The notes under the pieces: generated by a model
What the model saw: only the letters and a program-made list of their open reading frames with translations
What the model was told of the DNA's origin: nothing
Databases searched by the model: none
Part shown: positions 9,533 to 17,565 of the stretch, piece after piece
Numbering within the stretch: position 1 is the first letter of the stretch
Layout of the letters: each line of letters begins with the position of its first letter
Source of the DNA: Glaciecola sp. UBA2563
GTDB taxonomy: Bacteria; Pseudomonadota; Gammaproteobacteria; Enterobacterales; Alteromonadaceae
Reading direction: 5' to 3'
Length of the DNA: 29,343 bases
Assembly (NCBI GenBank): GCA_002340325.1
Contig: DDLV01000038.1
Coordinates: 1 to 29,343 of the forward strand
Translations under genes and position numbers: made by a program

Positions 9533-11809
9533 TTAAAAGCGCTTTAAAAGATCCATATAAATCAAATCAATGAGTTCACTGGCATTTTCTTTTACGTTGT
9601 CCAAATTGCTTAAAAATACAATACAAAGGTCCATTTGAGGGTCGATGAGTAAAACAAAATTGTCAGCAATGTACCCAAAGGCAGCATCACTTGATTTGTA
9701 ACCAAACAAAGGGTTTTCATCAGGTTTCATGTATTTGAAAGTATTTGTTTGCCATCCCAATGCTTGTTGGTTGTTTTGATCATTTGGGCTGACAAACTGT
9801 TTAAACGTGTTGTGGTCAAAAATCCCAGTAAAACCATACCCACCTTTATTAAGCAACAGCTGCGCGACAGTGGCGACATCGTTTGCCGTTGAATCTACTT
9901 GATGCAAAAGGAGTGGCTGCTTCGCGGCAACACTAGAGTTTTCGGTTTGCTGGTTTATAACCTTATTTACGACTGACTCTCCGTTGTCAGCGTGATTACT
10001 ATAGATTTGCGCATCTAATCCGAGAGGTCGATAAATATGCGTTTCTACATACTCTTTAACAGATGTATTACTCACCCGTTCGATAATGTAAGCCAATAAA
10101 ATATGATTTATTTCACTTGGTGAGCTGATATCTGATTTGGCGGCTGGGATCCTGTTCAGCACCAAATCGTTAATAAACGCTTTGTCGCGCATCATTTGAG
10201 CAATTTCTTGCGGTTCAAACCCAAGATAGTCTGCAAGATGCGTTTCGTAACCGCTTGTATGCATTAAAAGATCTTGCACGGTTATTAAGTCCCTACCTTG
10301 ACCACGATAATTCGGCAAGTAGGTATACACGGGTTTTGTCAGCTGAATTTTGCCTTGAGCGACTAGATGCATTACAGACAGCGTTGTCGATAACACATGA
10401 GAGCTGCTCCCCAGTGTATATGGATGGGAGCTGTTTTCTTGTTTAGAGCCAAAAGAGTTTTGCGATAAAACGTTTCCTTTTTGCAGCACAAACAATTCGG
10501 CATGACGCTGCGTGAGACTTGCTTGTGTTTGTTCACCCTGCGTTTGACCGATTAATGATGTTATAAATGCGTCTGCGCTGGCAAATATACTGGCTGACGA
10601 ATTTGAATCCCCATAAGAAATCGTTGGATAGTTCACTTGGATAAAGACGCTCGCATCGTCATCATCAAAGTTATCAACCGTAAGGCTATTTAACCCGTGC
10701 CGTGTCCTTTTGCTGATTGAATATGTAGCAGGTTCTTGCGTAAATGAATCCTTCAGATTGAGTTTTGCACCATTTATGTAAACGTCGGCACGCGTTGGCG
10801 TAGTTGCACTAATTGTTATCTCGCCGGTATTAGCATAGGTAAAAAAACTCGTCTTATTTTGGTCTGGTGAAAACCAGCGATCGATTTGACCGTTAGCAAC
10901 AAAAACAGGTGGTTTTGGCTGCGCGTGCTCATTTTCATAGCGGAACAACAGATTATCGAGTTTTGCTGGAAAGTACTTTTCAATCAATGCAAAAATAGCG
11001 GCTGATGTGCTGCTATCGTTTCGACCATTGACCTGCCAAGGTAAAAAATGCATCTGAAATGCAGAAATGACATCAATTGTTTGTTGGTCCATGACACCGG
11101 TTTGAGTGATCCCATATCCGTAGGCGTGAAAAGCCTCTTGTAACAGTCCAATAGTAATAGGCTTGTCAGAAAATTGCTGCCAATATGACGCTAAAGTCTG
11201 TTGGTCATACCAAGCACCAATCCCTTCTTCGTATAGTTGAAACCAAGGGAAACGTGGGCCAGGGTCGTTTTTCCGTGACGGTGCGATGTCTGAATGTGCA
11301 ATAACCGCTGTTGGTTCAATGTCGGGATTTCTTTCAAGGATCCCTTTGGTGAGTTCTATCAAAAGCGAAATTTGTTTGGGGTCGAAATCAGGAAAAACAC
11401 AAAGGCGATTTTTGCCATGTTCAGGCTTGAGTAATGCGTCTTGTTTATGCTCACATTTGGGCACATTGACGATTTCAATGCCTATTGATGTGTCGTTAAG
11501 CCCAGTTCTCCCTTGCCAGTAGCTCACGCCTGCATGCCAAGCACGCTCATTTTCATCCACCAGCTGAAGGATCTTGAGTTCATCATAAGGATAGCTAGGA
11601 TCGTTAGATTCGGGCAGCAGGTAATGTGAACTCAAGCCGTCTTTATCCACCAATGCTCTCACCGACGCAGCGTAATCTATTGCTGTGTAATGCATGATGA
11701 TAGATTTCACTCGAAAGTTACTGTTATTTGAGCGAAGTTGCTCGTAAGTGCTTGACGTACAACCTGCCAGTAAAGTGAATAAAAACGCGAAGATCAAGCC
11801 TTGTTTCAT
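9533..11809 (-). CDS. AmiD-type N-acetylmuramoyl-L-alanine amidase lipoprotein fused to a degenerate beta-lactamase-like domain
   Basis: The ATG at 11809 gives 758 residues and places a lipobox (LLAGC, Cys17) correctly; a TTG at 11869 would bury it. The Amidase_2 domain (about 33-195) has zinc ligands readable as His40 (IIMHYTA), His172 (AHSD) and Asp182 (NDPGPRFPW), with Glu112 in SIGIEIVN. A peptidoglycan-binding domain follows (about 213-280), as in E. coli AmiD. The protein continues with a beta-rich linker (about 300-395) and a class C beta-lactamase/PBP4-like domain (about 405-758) with QDLLMHTSGY. In that second domain all three catalytic motifs look lost: SxxK reads SSSH (468-471), YxN reads PSE (564-566), and the HxG/KTG region reads YKS (704-706). 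I infer an active outer-membrane amidase carrying a non-catalytic binding domain. The M14 gene lies 118 bases upstream on the same strand. Confidence 0.85.
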   Translation of the reverse strand: MKQGLIFAFLFTLLAGCTSSTYEQLRSNNSNFRVKSIIMHYTAIDYAASVRALVDKDGLSSHYLLPESNDPSYPYDELKILQLVDENERAWHAGVSYWQGRTGLNDTSIGIEIVNVPKCEHKQDALLKPEHGKNRLCVFPDFDPKQISLLIELTKGILERNPDIEPTAVIAHSDIAPSRKNDPGPRFPWFQLYEEGIGAWYDQQTLASYWQQFSDKPITIGLLQEAFHAYGYGITQTGVMDQQTIDVISAFQMHFLPWQVNGRNDSSTSAAIFALIEKYFPAKLDNLLFRYENEHAQPKPPVFVANGQIDRWFSPDQNKTSFFTYANTGEITISATTPTRADVYINGAKLNLKDSFTQEPATYSISKRTRHGLNSLTVDNFDDDDASVFIQVNYPTISYGDSNSSASIFASADAFITSLIGQTQGEQTQASLTQRHAELFVLQKGNVLSQNSFGSKQENSSHPYTLGSSSHVLSTTLSVMHLVAQGKIQLTKPVYTYLPNYRGQGRDLITVQDLLMHTSGYETHLADYLGFEPQEIAQMMRDKAFINDLVLNRIPAAKSDISSPSEINHILLAYIIERVSNTSVKEYVETHIYRPLGLDAQIYSNHADNGESVVNKVINQQTENSSVAAKQPLLLHQVDSTANDVATVAQLLLNKGGYGFTGIFDHNTFKQFVSPNDQNNQQALGWQTNTFKYMKPDENPLFGYKSSDAAFGYIADNFVLLIDPQMDLCIVFLSNLDNVKENASELIDLIYMDLLKRF

Positions 11810-11927
11810 TGAGTCAATTGTCCAATATTTGTGGAAAAAATATACAACGTTAAGGTATTGCACACGCAATTACATGTGCATAGCAGGCCCTTAATATAGC
11901 AAAAAATACTTCTTTCGTTGAACGATC

Positions 11928-13217
11928 CTAATCAAGCATAATCAGCTGCCCGTTTAATACTGCGGCGACGACCGAGTCACCTTTGCGCATTAAAAAATAG
12001 GCAGGTGCATTTAGAACCAGCGCATTTTCATTGGCAGATATCGGTTGATTGTAAAAAAGCGTATAGCTCGATTGGTTATCTAAAAGTGCATTTTCGCCTT
12101 GGAATTGAATGACGCCCTGTTGTAGCCAGTCTCTTAAGCTATCATCTGTAATTTTGGTGTAGCTTGAAAGTTGATGCACTTTTCCAGCGTCAAACGTTAG
12201 CGCAGAGGCATCAAAAGAGGATAAACCCGCCATCGTTGACAGGTCGCCAACGGCATCAATGTAAAATTGATTACACCATCTGGTTTTCTGCTTGATGCTA
12301 ATAGACGCTTGATAAGACGTTTCGCCGATAAAATGCAGGTTGTTAATGAGCAAGCTCGATACCGTTTTAGCTTTGTTTTCAGGAATCGCAAAATACGCGT
12401 CAATTTCGCTTGTCATTTCTTCTTGCAATGCCAACGAAGGATAGTGCTCTATCGTTTGATGTATTGCGATTAGGTTCATTTTGCGTGCGATTTGTCTGTT
12501 TGGGTCGTTAGGAGCAGCACCTGATTCAACAAGTATCGTGCTTGCGCCAAGACTTGCGAAACTATCGCCAAAAGATCGGGGTGAAAAGGTGTCGTCGTAT
12601 CTACCAATACAATTGGGTATGTGCGTCGATATAGCATCTACCATTTTTGCGACCAATCCAATTGCAATTGTTCTCGCAGGCGTAATGGACTTTTCGACAT
12701 CGGTAGTTGGCGCAAGAAATGCCATTGTCGATGGATATCCCGTTTTACCAACCTGATAATAAGGGCACTGATCGTGGAGATTTAAGCCAATGTCCGGTTG
12801 AATTTCATCAAATGTTTTCCGCAACAGCTTTGCTTCAGGGCTTTGCAATGCAATAGCATCTCTATTGATATCAATAGACTGCGCGTTGTGCCGTGTGCAG
12901 CGTTCTGCACCATCGGGATTGACCATAGGCATAATGTAGATGGTGTATGTTCTATACCAATTTGGGAATGATTCCAATGACGAAATCAGGTCAAATACGC
13001 TCGCCGTTGCAGTGGCTTCGTCACCGTGCATTTGAGTCCACATAAACAGTTTTGTTTTGCCGCCTCCCATCGTCATAAGATATATAGGGCGGCCTTCAAA
13101 CGACGTTCCTTTCTGTTCAACTTCAACATAAGGCAGAGTTTCGGCATCTTGAATAAGGGGAAGTATGTCAGCGAGTCTTAAGTGCGGCTTGTTTAACTGT
13201 TTAAGTAATTCTTCCAT
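11928..13217 (-). CDS. M14 family zinc carboxypeptidase
   Basis: Metallocarboxypeptidase fold, 429 residues, with no signal peptide or membrane segment, so probably cytoplasmic. The zinc ligands are readable as His64 and Glu67 (MHGDEATA) and His148 (LNLHDQ). The substrate-binding Asn118-Arg119 are in IDINRD after MVNPDGAERCTRHNA, and the catalytic Glu231 is in ILVESGA. A C-terminal extension of about 150 residues after residue 270 is of unknown role. Substrate cannot be read from sequence. Members of M14 include enzymes that trim peptidoglycan peptides, and the amidase next door on the same strand makes that attractive, but this is inference. The ribosome site before the ATG is weak. Confidence 0.88.
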   Translation of the reverse strand: MEELLKQLNKPHLRLADILPLIQDAETLPYVEVEQKGTSFEGRPIYLMTMGGGKTKLFMWTQMHGDEATATASVFDLISSLESFPNWYRTYTIYIMPMVNPDGAERCTRHNAQSIDINRDAIALQSPEAKLLRKTFDEIQPDIGLNLHDQCPYYQVGKTGYPSTMAFLAPTTDVEKSITPARTIAIGLVAKMVDAISTHIPNCIGRYDDTFSPRSFGDSFASLGASTILVESGAAPNDPNRQIARKMNLIAIHQTIEHYPSLALQEEMTSEIDAYFAIPENKAKTVSSLLINNLHFIGETSYQASISIKQKTRWCNQFYIDAVGDLSTMAGLSSFDASALTFDAGKVHQLSSYTKITDDSLRDWLQQGVIQFQGENALLDNQSSYTLFYNQPISANENALVLNAPAYFLMRKGDSVVAAVLNGQLIMLD

Positions 13218-13719
13218 TGAAAAGCTAGGTCAAATATTCTTTAGGCGCATAATGTAACATATTGAATTGAATTTAGTTATCACAGAACTATTAAATTGCT
13301 GTCTAGACGGCTGAAAATTTTGAAGAACTTTCTAAAGTATCATTTGCTATCGGCGTTTAATAAGGCTATGTTCGCGTTAATTGTTGTTTCTCAGATAAAT
13401 GTATGAAAATCAGTTAATTACAAAAGCTAGGGGTTTGAAAGCCTAAAAATCATCTGCTGCACAGCGCGAACTAATTTTCGGAGCGCCCATGGAAGGGTTT
13501 ACAGCGACTTTCAAACCCCTAGCTTTTGTAATTGAATGCGCGGAGTATATTCAAACAACAATTAACGGGTACATAGCCTTTAATAAATAAGAACCACGCC
13601 TCTACTTATTGGCCCCCATAAAATTGAACAATTTGCGAAGCGTTATTCACCCGTCTATGCTTTTTTGCGAATTCAGATGGAAGTTAAACCGAAACTATAA
13701 CCAAACGGGTGTTATAAAC
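13218..13719. other. Divergent spacer holding NP5
   Basis: The 502 bases lie between the starts of the M14 gene (minus) and the serine hydrolase (plus). Most of the spacer is NP5 (13362-13580). 13218-13361 is AT-rich and should hold the M14 promoter. 13581-13719 should hold that of the hydrolase. No clear consensus promoter was identified in either. The frame open upstream of 13720 (from 13609) lacks coding character and was not included in the gene. Confidence 0.5.
13362..13580 (+). repeat. NP5, nested palindrome element
   Basis: Largest copy (219 bp), in the divergent spacer between the M14 and serine hydrolase genes. The outer arms 13362-13389 and 13553-13580 pair at 26 of 28 positions (AAGGCTATG...TTGTTGTTT). 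The inner arms 13416-13441 and 13508-13533 are a perfect 26-bp inverted repeat. The core is on the plus strand at 13482-13511. Since both flanking genes start away from it, this copy cannot serve as their terminator. Confidence 0.93.
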
Positions 13720-14985
13720 ATGAAAATGACTTTGCTAAATAAAACCTTTGTCTCTGCCTTATTTGTCTCCCTCGCATTCGTTTTTTCTGTTCAAAACGTT
13801 GCGGCATACGATAGTGCAAAGCAAGGTATATCTATTGAACGTTTGAATTCGATGACACAGAGAATGCAAACGTTTATTGATGATGGAAGATTGGTGGGTA
13901 TGTCAACGATGGTGGCGAGAAACGGTGAGATTGTGCACTTTTCCCAGCAAGGTCTACGTGATAGAGAAAACAACCTGCCAATGACCGACGATACGGTTTT
14001 TCGCATTTATTCTATGACAAAACCGATTACAGCGGTTGCTGCGCTCACGCTTTGGGAGCAAGGCAAATTTCAGATGCATGATCCAATCGCAAAGTACATT
14101 CCCGAATTCGCCGATCTAAAAGTTTATGTCAGTGGCGAGGGAGATGGAATGATCGTAGAGGATGCCAAACAATCCATCCGCATAATCGATCTATTCCTTC
14201 ACACCGCTGGATTTTCTTATGGCTTTACAGATAGTGAACTCGACAAACGCTATCAACAATCGTTTCAAACAATGCAGGCAATGGCAACGGACGAGATTAT
14301 CGCCGAACTTGCATCGCTACCATTAAATCATCAACCCGGCACTCAGTGGCACTATGGCGTAAATACGGATGTCATAGGGTTTTTAGTTGAACGTATCACG
14401 GGTAAAAAGCTTGGAGATTACATGCAAGAGGTTATTTTTGAGCCTCTAGGTATGCTGGATACGGGTTTCTTTGTTCGTCCTGAAAATCTTAAACGGTTTG
14501 CGGAAGTATATGGGCCGGGTGAGAAAGGTGAGACAGCATTAATGACAGCAGAGCCATTGGGTGATTTTTTAACCGATCCTGTTTCGCATAATGGCGGTGG
14601 TGGCCTGGTATCCACCATGCAAGATTATTTTGTTTTCGCGCAGATGCTGCTCAATAAAGGCGAATTTAATGGCGTTAGAATACTTGGAAAGAAAACGGTA
14701 GAGTATATGACATCCAATCACCTAGCTGGTAATTTAGTTCCTTTCTCACCGACAGAACCTGGCATGGGGCACGGACTCGCAATGAGCGTTGTCGTTGATA
14801 CAACGGGGATGAAAAATTTGGGATCTGTCGGTACGTATGGATGGGCTGGGGCAGCTTCTACCATGTTTAGAATCGACCCTGAAGAACAACTCATTATCAT
14901 CGCTATGACACAGTTTATTCCATCAGGATTTCATCCCTACCAGGATGACTTCAATAATACTGTGTATCAAGCAATTGTTAAGTGA
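13720..14985 (+). CDS. Exported serine hydrolase, class C beta-lactamase/esterase family
   Basis: The ATG at 13720 gives 421 residues and a clean signal peptide (MKMTLLNKTF, then a hydrophobic core, cleaving near VAA|YDS). The upstream extension to 13609 lacks signal character and was not used. The beta-lactamase fold motifs are intact: SMTK at 98-101 (nucleophile Ser98, Lys101), LHTAGFSYGF around 160, Tyr212 in HYGV as the YxN-like position, and YGWAGAAS near the HxG position. This pattern is closest to EstB-type esterases, D-aminopeptidase-like or transesterase-like hydrolases rather than to true beta-lactamases. Substrate unknown. Unlike the degenerate domain of the amidase at 9533-11809, this protein keeps its catalytic residues. 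Confidence 0.9.
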   Translation: MKMTLLNKTFVSALFVSLAFVFSVQNVAAYDSAKQGISIERLNSMTQRMQTFIDDGRLVGMSTMVARNGEIVHFSQQGLRDRENNLPMTDDTVFRIYSMTKPITAVAALTLWEQGKFQMHDPIAKYIPEFADLKVYVSGEGDGMIVEDAKQSIRIIDLFLHTAGFSYGFTDSELDKRYQQSFQTMQAMATDEIIAELASLPLNHQPGTQWHYGVNTDVIGFLVERITGKKLGDYMQEVIFEPLGMLDTGFFVRPENLKRFAEVYGPGEKGETALMTAEPLGDFLTDPVSHNGGGGLVSTMQDYFVFAQMLLNKGEFNGVRILGKKTVEYMTSNHLAGNLVPFSPTEPGMGHGLAMSVVVDTTGMKNLGSVGTYGWAGAASTMFRIDPEEQLIIIAMTQFIPSGFHPYQDDFNNTVYQAIVK

Positions 14986-15017
14986 TTAGGGCGTGCGGCT
15001 CAAATAATGAATAAAGA

Positions 15018-16010
15018 TCAACACGCCCCAATGGCAAGGTCTGTCATTTCTTTTGAAAAGCCACTAAGTTTGTTGTGATTTGGCGCCCATCCGCGTAAAA
15101 ATCGCTCAAAATCTGCCCAGCAAAACGGATATAGATGAAGCCACTCATCAACAATGCTTTTTGTCACATGGCCCTTATTCAATGTCGTCATTGCGCGTTC
15201 AAACTGCGTAAAATAATACTCTTTGAGCTCGCTTTCACGCAGCGCTAACTCATTCCCGTAATAACAACTGCCAATTAGATAACAAAGGTCTCTTACGCCA
15301 ATCCCACGTCCTGTATACTGAAAATCAACTGCTGCCACGCGATGGTTTTTGACATCAAAACAAAAATTAGCCAGTTTTGCATCCCCATGAAGAAGCGTTT
15401 TGTATTTTGCATCGTTGAGCTTTTGGTCTATTGCAAAAGCATGCTGCTTCAGCGTGTCGTCTGGCATAGCGTCAAATTCGTCTAGCCGAGTTTGTAAGTG
15501 CCAATAAGTGCCGGTCTTCCAGAGATTTTCTGTACTGACGTCAATGAAACTAGCATGAAAATAAGCCAACCAATCAATACACTCTTTTACCTTTTCAATC
15601 GGCGCAAGTGTGTATCTTTTGTCGAATCCGGCAGCATCTAAGTCTTCCATTAAAAGCCATATGAGCGCTGGGTCCGACTCAGACGGGAAACAATGACTTG
15701 TTATATGTTTGGGGCAGTAACAGTGTTCACTGCAATTGCGTGCAAAGTCTTTGTAAAACCGTTGTTCATTAATATATGAACTGATCTTGCGTGCATTAGA
15801 TGTTTGTCCCGACCATCCTCGAGGGTGGTCACGGAGGTTGTCTAGGACAGGTAGCTCAACCCATTTTAAGATTATTGGATGCGTTTCATCGATAATATAT
15901 CGAGAGATTTCACCGTAATTGCTCCATAATGATTGCACTTTTGCAATTTTTTTGGCGCTTTGATTAGGAAATTCAGCGTTAATGATTGAGAGTGCGTTTG
16001 GCCGAGACAT
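15018..16010 (-). CDS. Aminoglycoside phosphotransferase / CHK-like kinase family protein
   Basis: Protein-kinase-like small-molecule phosphotransferase of 330 residues, with no signal peptide. The catalytic loop is HGDAKLANF (His208, Asp210, Asn215), the metal-binding position is DFQ (229-231), and MEDLDAAG (121-128) is the hinge-like segment typical of this group. The N-lobe has an ILKW strand for the ATP lysine (Lys49). The sequence resembles ecdysteroid-kinase-like (CHK/DUF1679) bacterial members more than antibiotic-resistance kinases. The true substrate is unknown, and there is no basis for calling it a resistance gene. TAGGA lies seven bases before the ATG. It converges with the serine hydrolase, with a 32-base spacer. 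Confidence 0.85.
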   Translation of the reverse strand: MSRPNALSIINAEFPNQSAKKIAKVQSLWSNYGEISRYIIDETHPIILKWVELPVLDNLRDHPRGWSGQTSNARKISSYINEQRFYKDFARNCSEHCYCPKHITSHCFPSESDPALIWLLMEDLDAAGFDKRYTLAPIEKVKECIDWLAYFHASFIDVSTENLWKTGTYWHLQTRLDEFDAMPDDTLKQHAFAIDQKLNDAKYKTLLHGDAKLANFCFDVKNHRVAAVDFQYTGRGIGVRDLCYLIGSCYYGNELALRESELKEYYFTQFERAMTTLNKGHVTKSIVDEWLHLYPFCWADFERFLRGWAPNHNKLSGFSKEMTDLAIGAC

Positions 16011-16088
16011 GTCATCCTAGTGACAGTTGAATAAATTAATTTGTTGAATAGCAAAATTATAGCAAAAGGACACGCTTGTACATTTTAT

Positions 16089-16104
16089 ATCACACAAGTG
16101 TGAT
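16089..16104. promoter_or_regulatory. Perfect short dyad, possible operator
   Basis: ATCACAC-AA-GTGTGAT, a perfect 7-bp dyad with a two-base centre, lies in the divergent spacer between the phosphotransferase and the CPBP gene. Outer TACAT...ATGTA bases extend the symmetry loosely. Size and symmetry suit a dimeric regulator. No regulator gene is adjacent, so the binding protein is unknown. Confidence 0.4.
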
Positions 16105-16155
16105 GTATCTTGATTTCTGGATAAAGCATTACCGCAAAAATAGAGGATCACCGAT

Positions 16156-16797
16156 ATTAACAATCAAAATATCAACCTGAAGATTGAACTGGGAACACTC
16201 TTTGTTTTTATACCTTTATGTCTGGCAATTCAGATCCCGGTTTTTGTTAAAGTCATCATAGTACTTTTGGGGCTCGCATACTGCGTCAACATGAGCAGAA
16301 AAATGGGACTTCTTTCAAATGATATTTTATTAAAAATTCCGTCACACCATGCAACGTTGGCTTCTAACAAGAATATGTTAGTGAGAATATCAAGTTTTAT
16401 CTTGGTTTCGACAATAGCAATGGCAGTTTTTTATCCTGAAAGACTGTTCTATGTTGTAATGAACAAGCCGTTGCTTTGGATAGGTATATGTCTCTTCTAT
16501 TCGGTGTTTAGTGTCTATCCTCAGGAGTTTCTATATCGGACGTATTTCTTTGCGCGATATCGAGTGTTAATCAAGAATGAGCGATGGTTTGCCTTGGTTA
16601 ATGCGACACTTTTTAGTTTTGCTCATGTAATGTTTGGAAACACACTGGTGTACGTATTGACGTTCGTTGGCGGGTTGCTATTTGCGTATACCTATTCCAA
16701 AAGTAACAGTCTCATCTTGGTTAGTATAGAACATAGTGCCTATGGCATTTGGCTATACACGCTTGGTATCGGGCATTTATTGGCGTTTCCTGGTTGA
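16156..16797 (+). CDS. CPBP-family membrane protease, apparent ATT start
   Basis: Polytopic membrane protein of the CPBP (Abi/CAAX-like) glutamic intramembrane protease family. Motifs, numbered from the ATT: QEFLYR (Q123-E124...R128, in place of EExxxR), FSFAH with His157, and EHSAYG with His193. No ATG, GTG or TTG occurs in frame before TTG 16267. Yet the frame is open back to 16144 and encodes a typical first membrane segment (LFVFIPLCLAI, IPVFVKVIIVLLGLAYC). GAGG at 16143-16146 stands nine bases before ATT 16156, so I start there (213 residues). Starting at TTG 16267 (176 residues) would remove that segment. An ATG-to-ATT change or a sequencing error are the alternatives. The 3' end overlaps the convergent thioredoxin gene by 21 bases. 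Confidence 0.75.
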   Translation: MNNQNINLKIELGTLFVFIPLCLAIQIPVFVKVIIVLLGLAYCVNMSRKMGLLSNDILLKIPSHHATLASNKNMLVRISSFILVSTIAMAVFYPERLFYVVMNKPLLWIGICLFYSVFSVYPQEFLYRTYFFARYRVLIKNERWFALVNATLFSFAHVMFGNTLVYVLTFVGGLLFAYTYSKSNSLILVSIEHSAYGIWLYTLGIGHLLAFPG

Positions 16798-17238
16798 TAC
16801 CACGTTCATAAGATTCTTTGCGTATTCTTCGGGACTGAAAATCAGCGGCATTTCAACGATTTTTGCGCCGTCGGTGTCAAGGACAATAATGCGAGGAAAA
16901 CCTTGGATATTATGTTTTTCAGCAAATTCAACACCAGCGTCAGAGTCATATTCAAGTCGTACGTATACAAAATTTTCATTTATGGCGTCTGCGACACGCT
17001 TATCGGCAAACACTTCTTGGTCCAAACGACGACAAGTTGGACACCAAATTGCGGAATAGTCAGCAAGTATCAATTTGCCATTTTTGCTGGCGGCATCGAG
17101 GCCTTCCTGCATTGTGTGCATTGGAAAATGCAGCGCCTCGAGAGCTTCTTCACCCATATTCGTTTGCACGAACCGGTAGCCGAAAAAGCCAAGTGCGATT
17201 AATGCTAACAATGCAATTAGTAAAACTAAAGTTTTCAT
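16777..17238 (-). CDS. Membrane-anchored thioredoxin-fold protein
   Basis: 153 residues with an N-terminal hydrophobic anchor (about 3-20), so the domain is probably held at the periplasmic face. The redox motif is WCPTC (Cys66, Cys69) and the cis-proline is in GFPRI (Pro115). The layout resembles the C-terminal thioredoxin domain of DsbD or thioredoxin_7-type proteins that pass electrons to periplasmic thiols. No partner (DsbD membrane domain, DsbE or cytochrome maturation gene) is nearby, so its client is unknown. Its end overlaps the convergent CPBP gene by 21 bases. The ribosome site is weak. Confidence 0.86.
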   Translation of the reverse strand: MKTLVLLIALLALIALGFFGYRFVQTNMGEEALEALHFPMHTMQEGLDAASKNGKLILADYSAIWCPTCRRLDQEVFADKRVADAINENFVYVRLEYDSDAGVEFAEKHNIQGFPRIIVLDTDGAKIVEMPLIFSPEEYAKNLMNVVSTRKRQ

Positions 17239-17293
17239 TGTGATATTTTTATGAGCTCTTTAGTGTTTAAGTGTTGCTGATATGAATTCACAT

Positions 17294-17402
17294 TTGATTA
17301 TAGGTATTCGCAATTTGAAAGTCGCTGTAAACCCAATCCCTGGGCGCTCTGCGAATTCATCCATGAATTCGAAGCTTTCAAATTGCGAATACCTACAATC
17401 AA
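17294..17402 (-). repeat. NP6, nested palindrome element
   Basis: Smallest full copy (109 bp), upstream of the thioredoxin-like gene. The 28-base arms 17294-17321 and 17375-17402 match at 27 positions. The core lies on the minus strand at 17318-17348. A perfect GAATTCAT-CC-ATGAATTC hairpin sits at 17353-17370. Its arms are close to those of NP1 (AGGTATT and CAATTTGAAAG). Confidence 0.93.
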
Positions 17403-17565
17403 CTGAAAATCAACACCTTAGAAACTAAGCAACAGTTAAACAGAACTTTTCCAGTGTGTAATGATATATGAACTTATAGACCTAGATTCTTCCAATTAAA
17501 TTTCTTTGACGTGTTGTTCATATTTTGCTTGCGTCAATCGCTGAAGATATCGCAGAAGGCCCTTG
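17403..17565. other. Rest of spacer between the solute-binding gene and NP6
   Basis: With NP6 and 17239-17293 this makes a 327-base gene-free stretch between two minus-strand genes. It is AT-rich. I see no gene, terminator with T-tract or clear promoter here, although the thioredoxin-like gene promoter should lie between about 17239 and 17460. Confidence 0.4.

Noticed and set aside
13609..13719. N-terminal extension of the serine hydrolase from 13609
   Set aside because: The ATG at 13720 starts a clear signal peptide; the extension would place 37 non-signal residues in front of it.
14989..15028. GGGCGTG...CACGCCC inverted repeat between the convergent serine hydrolase and phosphotransferase genes
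   Set aside because: The loop is 26 bases, one arm lies in the phosphotransferase coding end, and there is no T-tract, so a terminator call is not supported.
15018..16010. Antibiotic-resistance kinase
   Set aside because: The fold motifs are shared with many metabolic small-molecule kinases, and the sequence looks nearer to CHK-like proteins; no evidence for drug modification.
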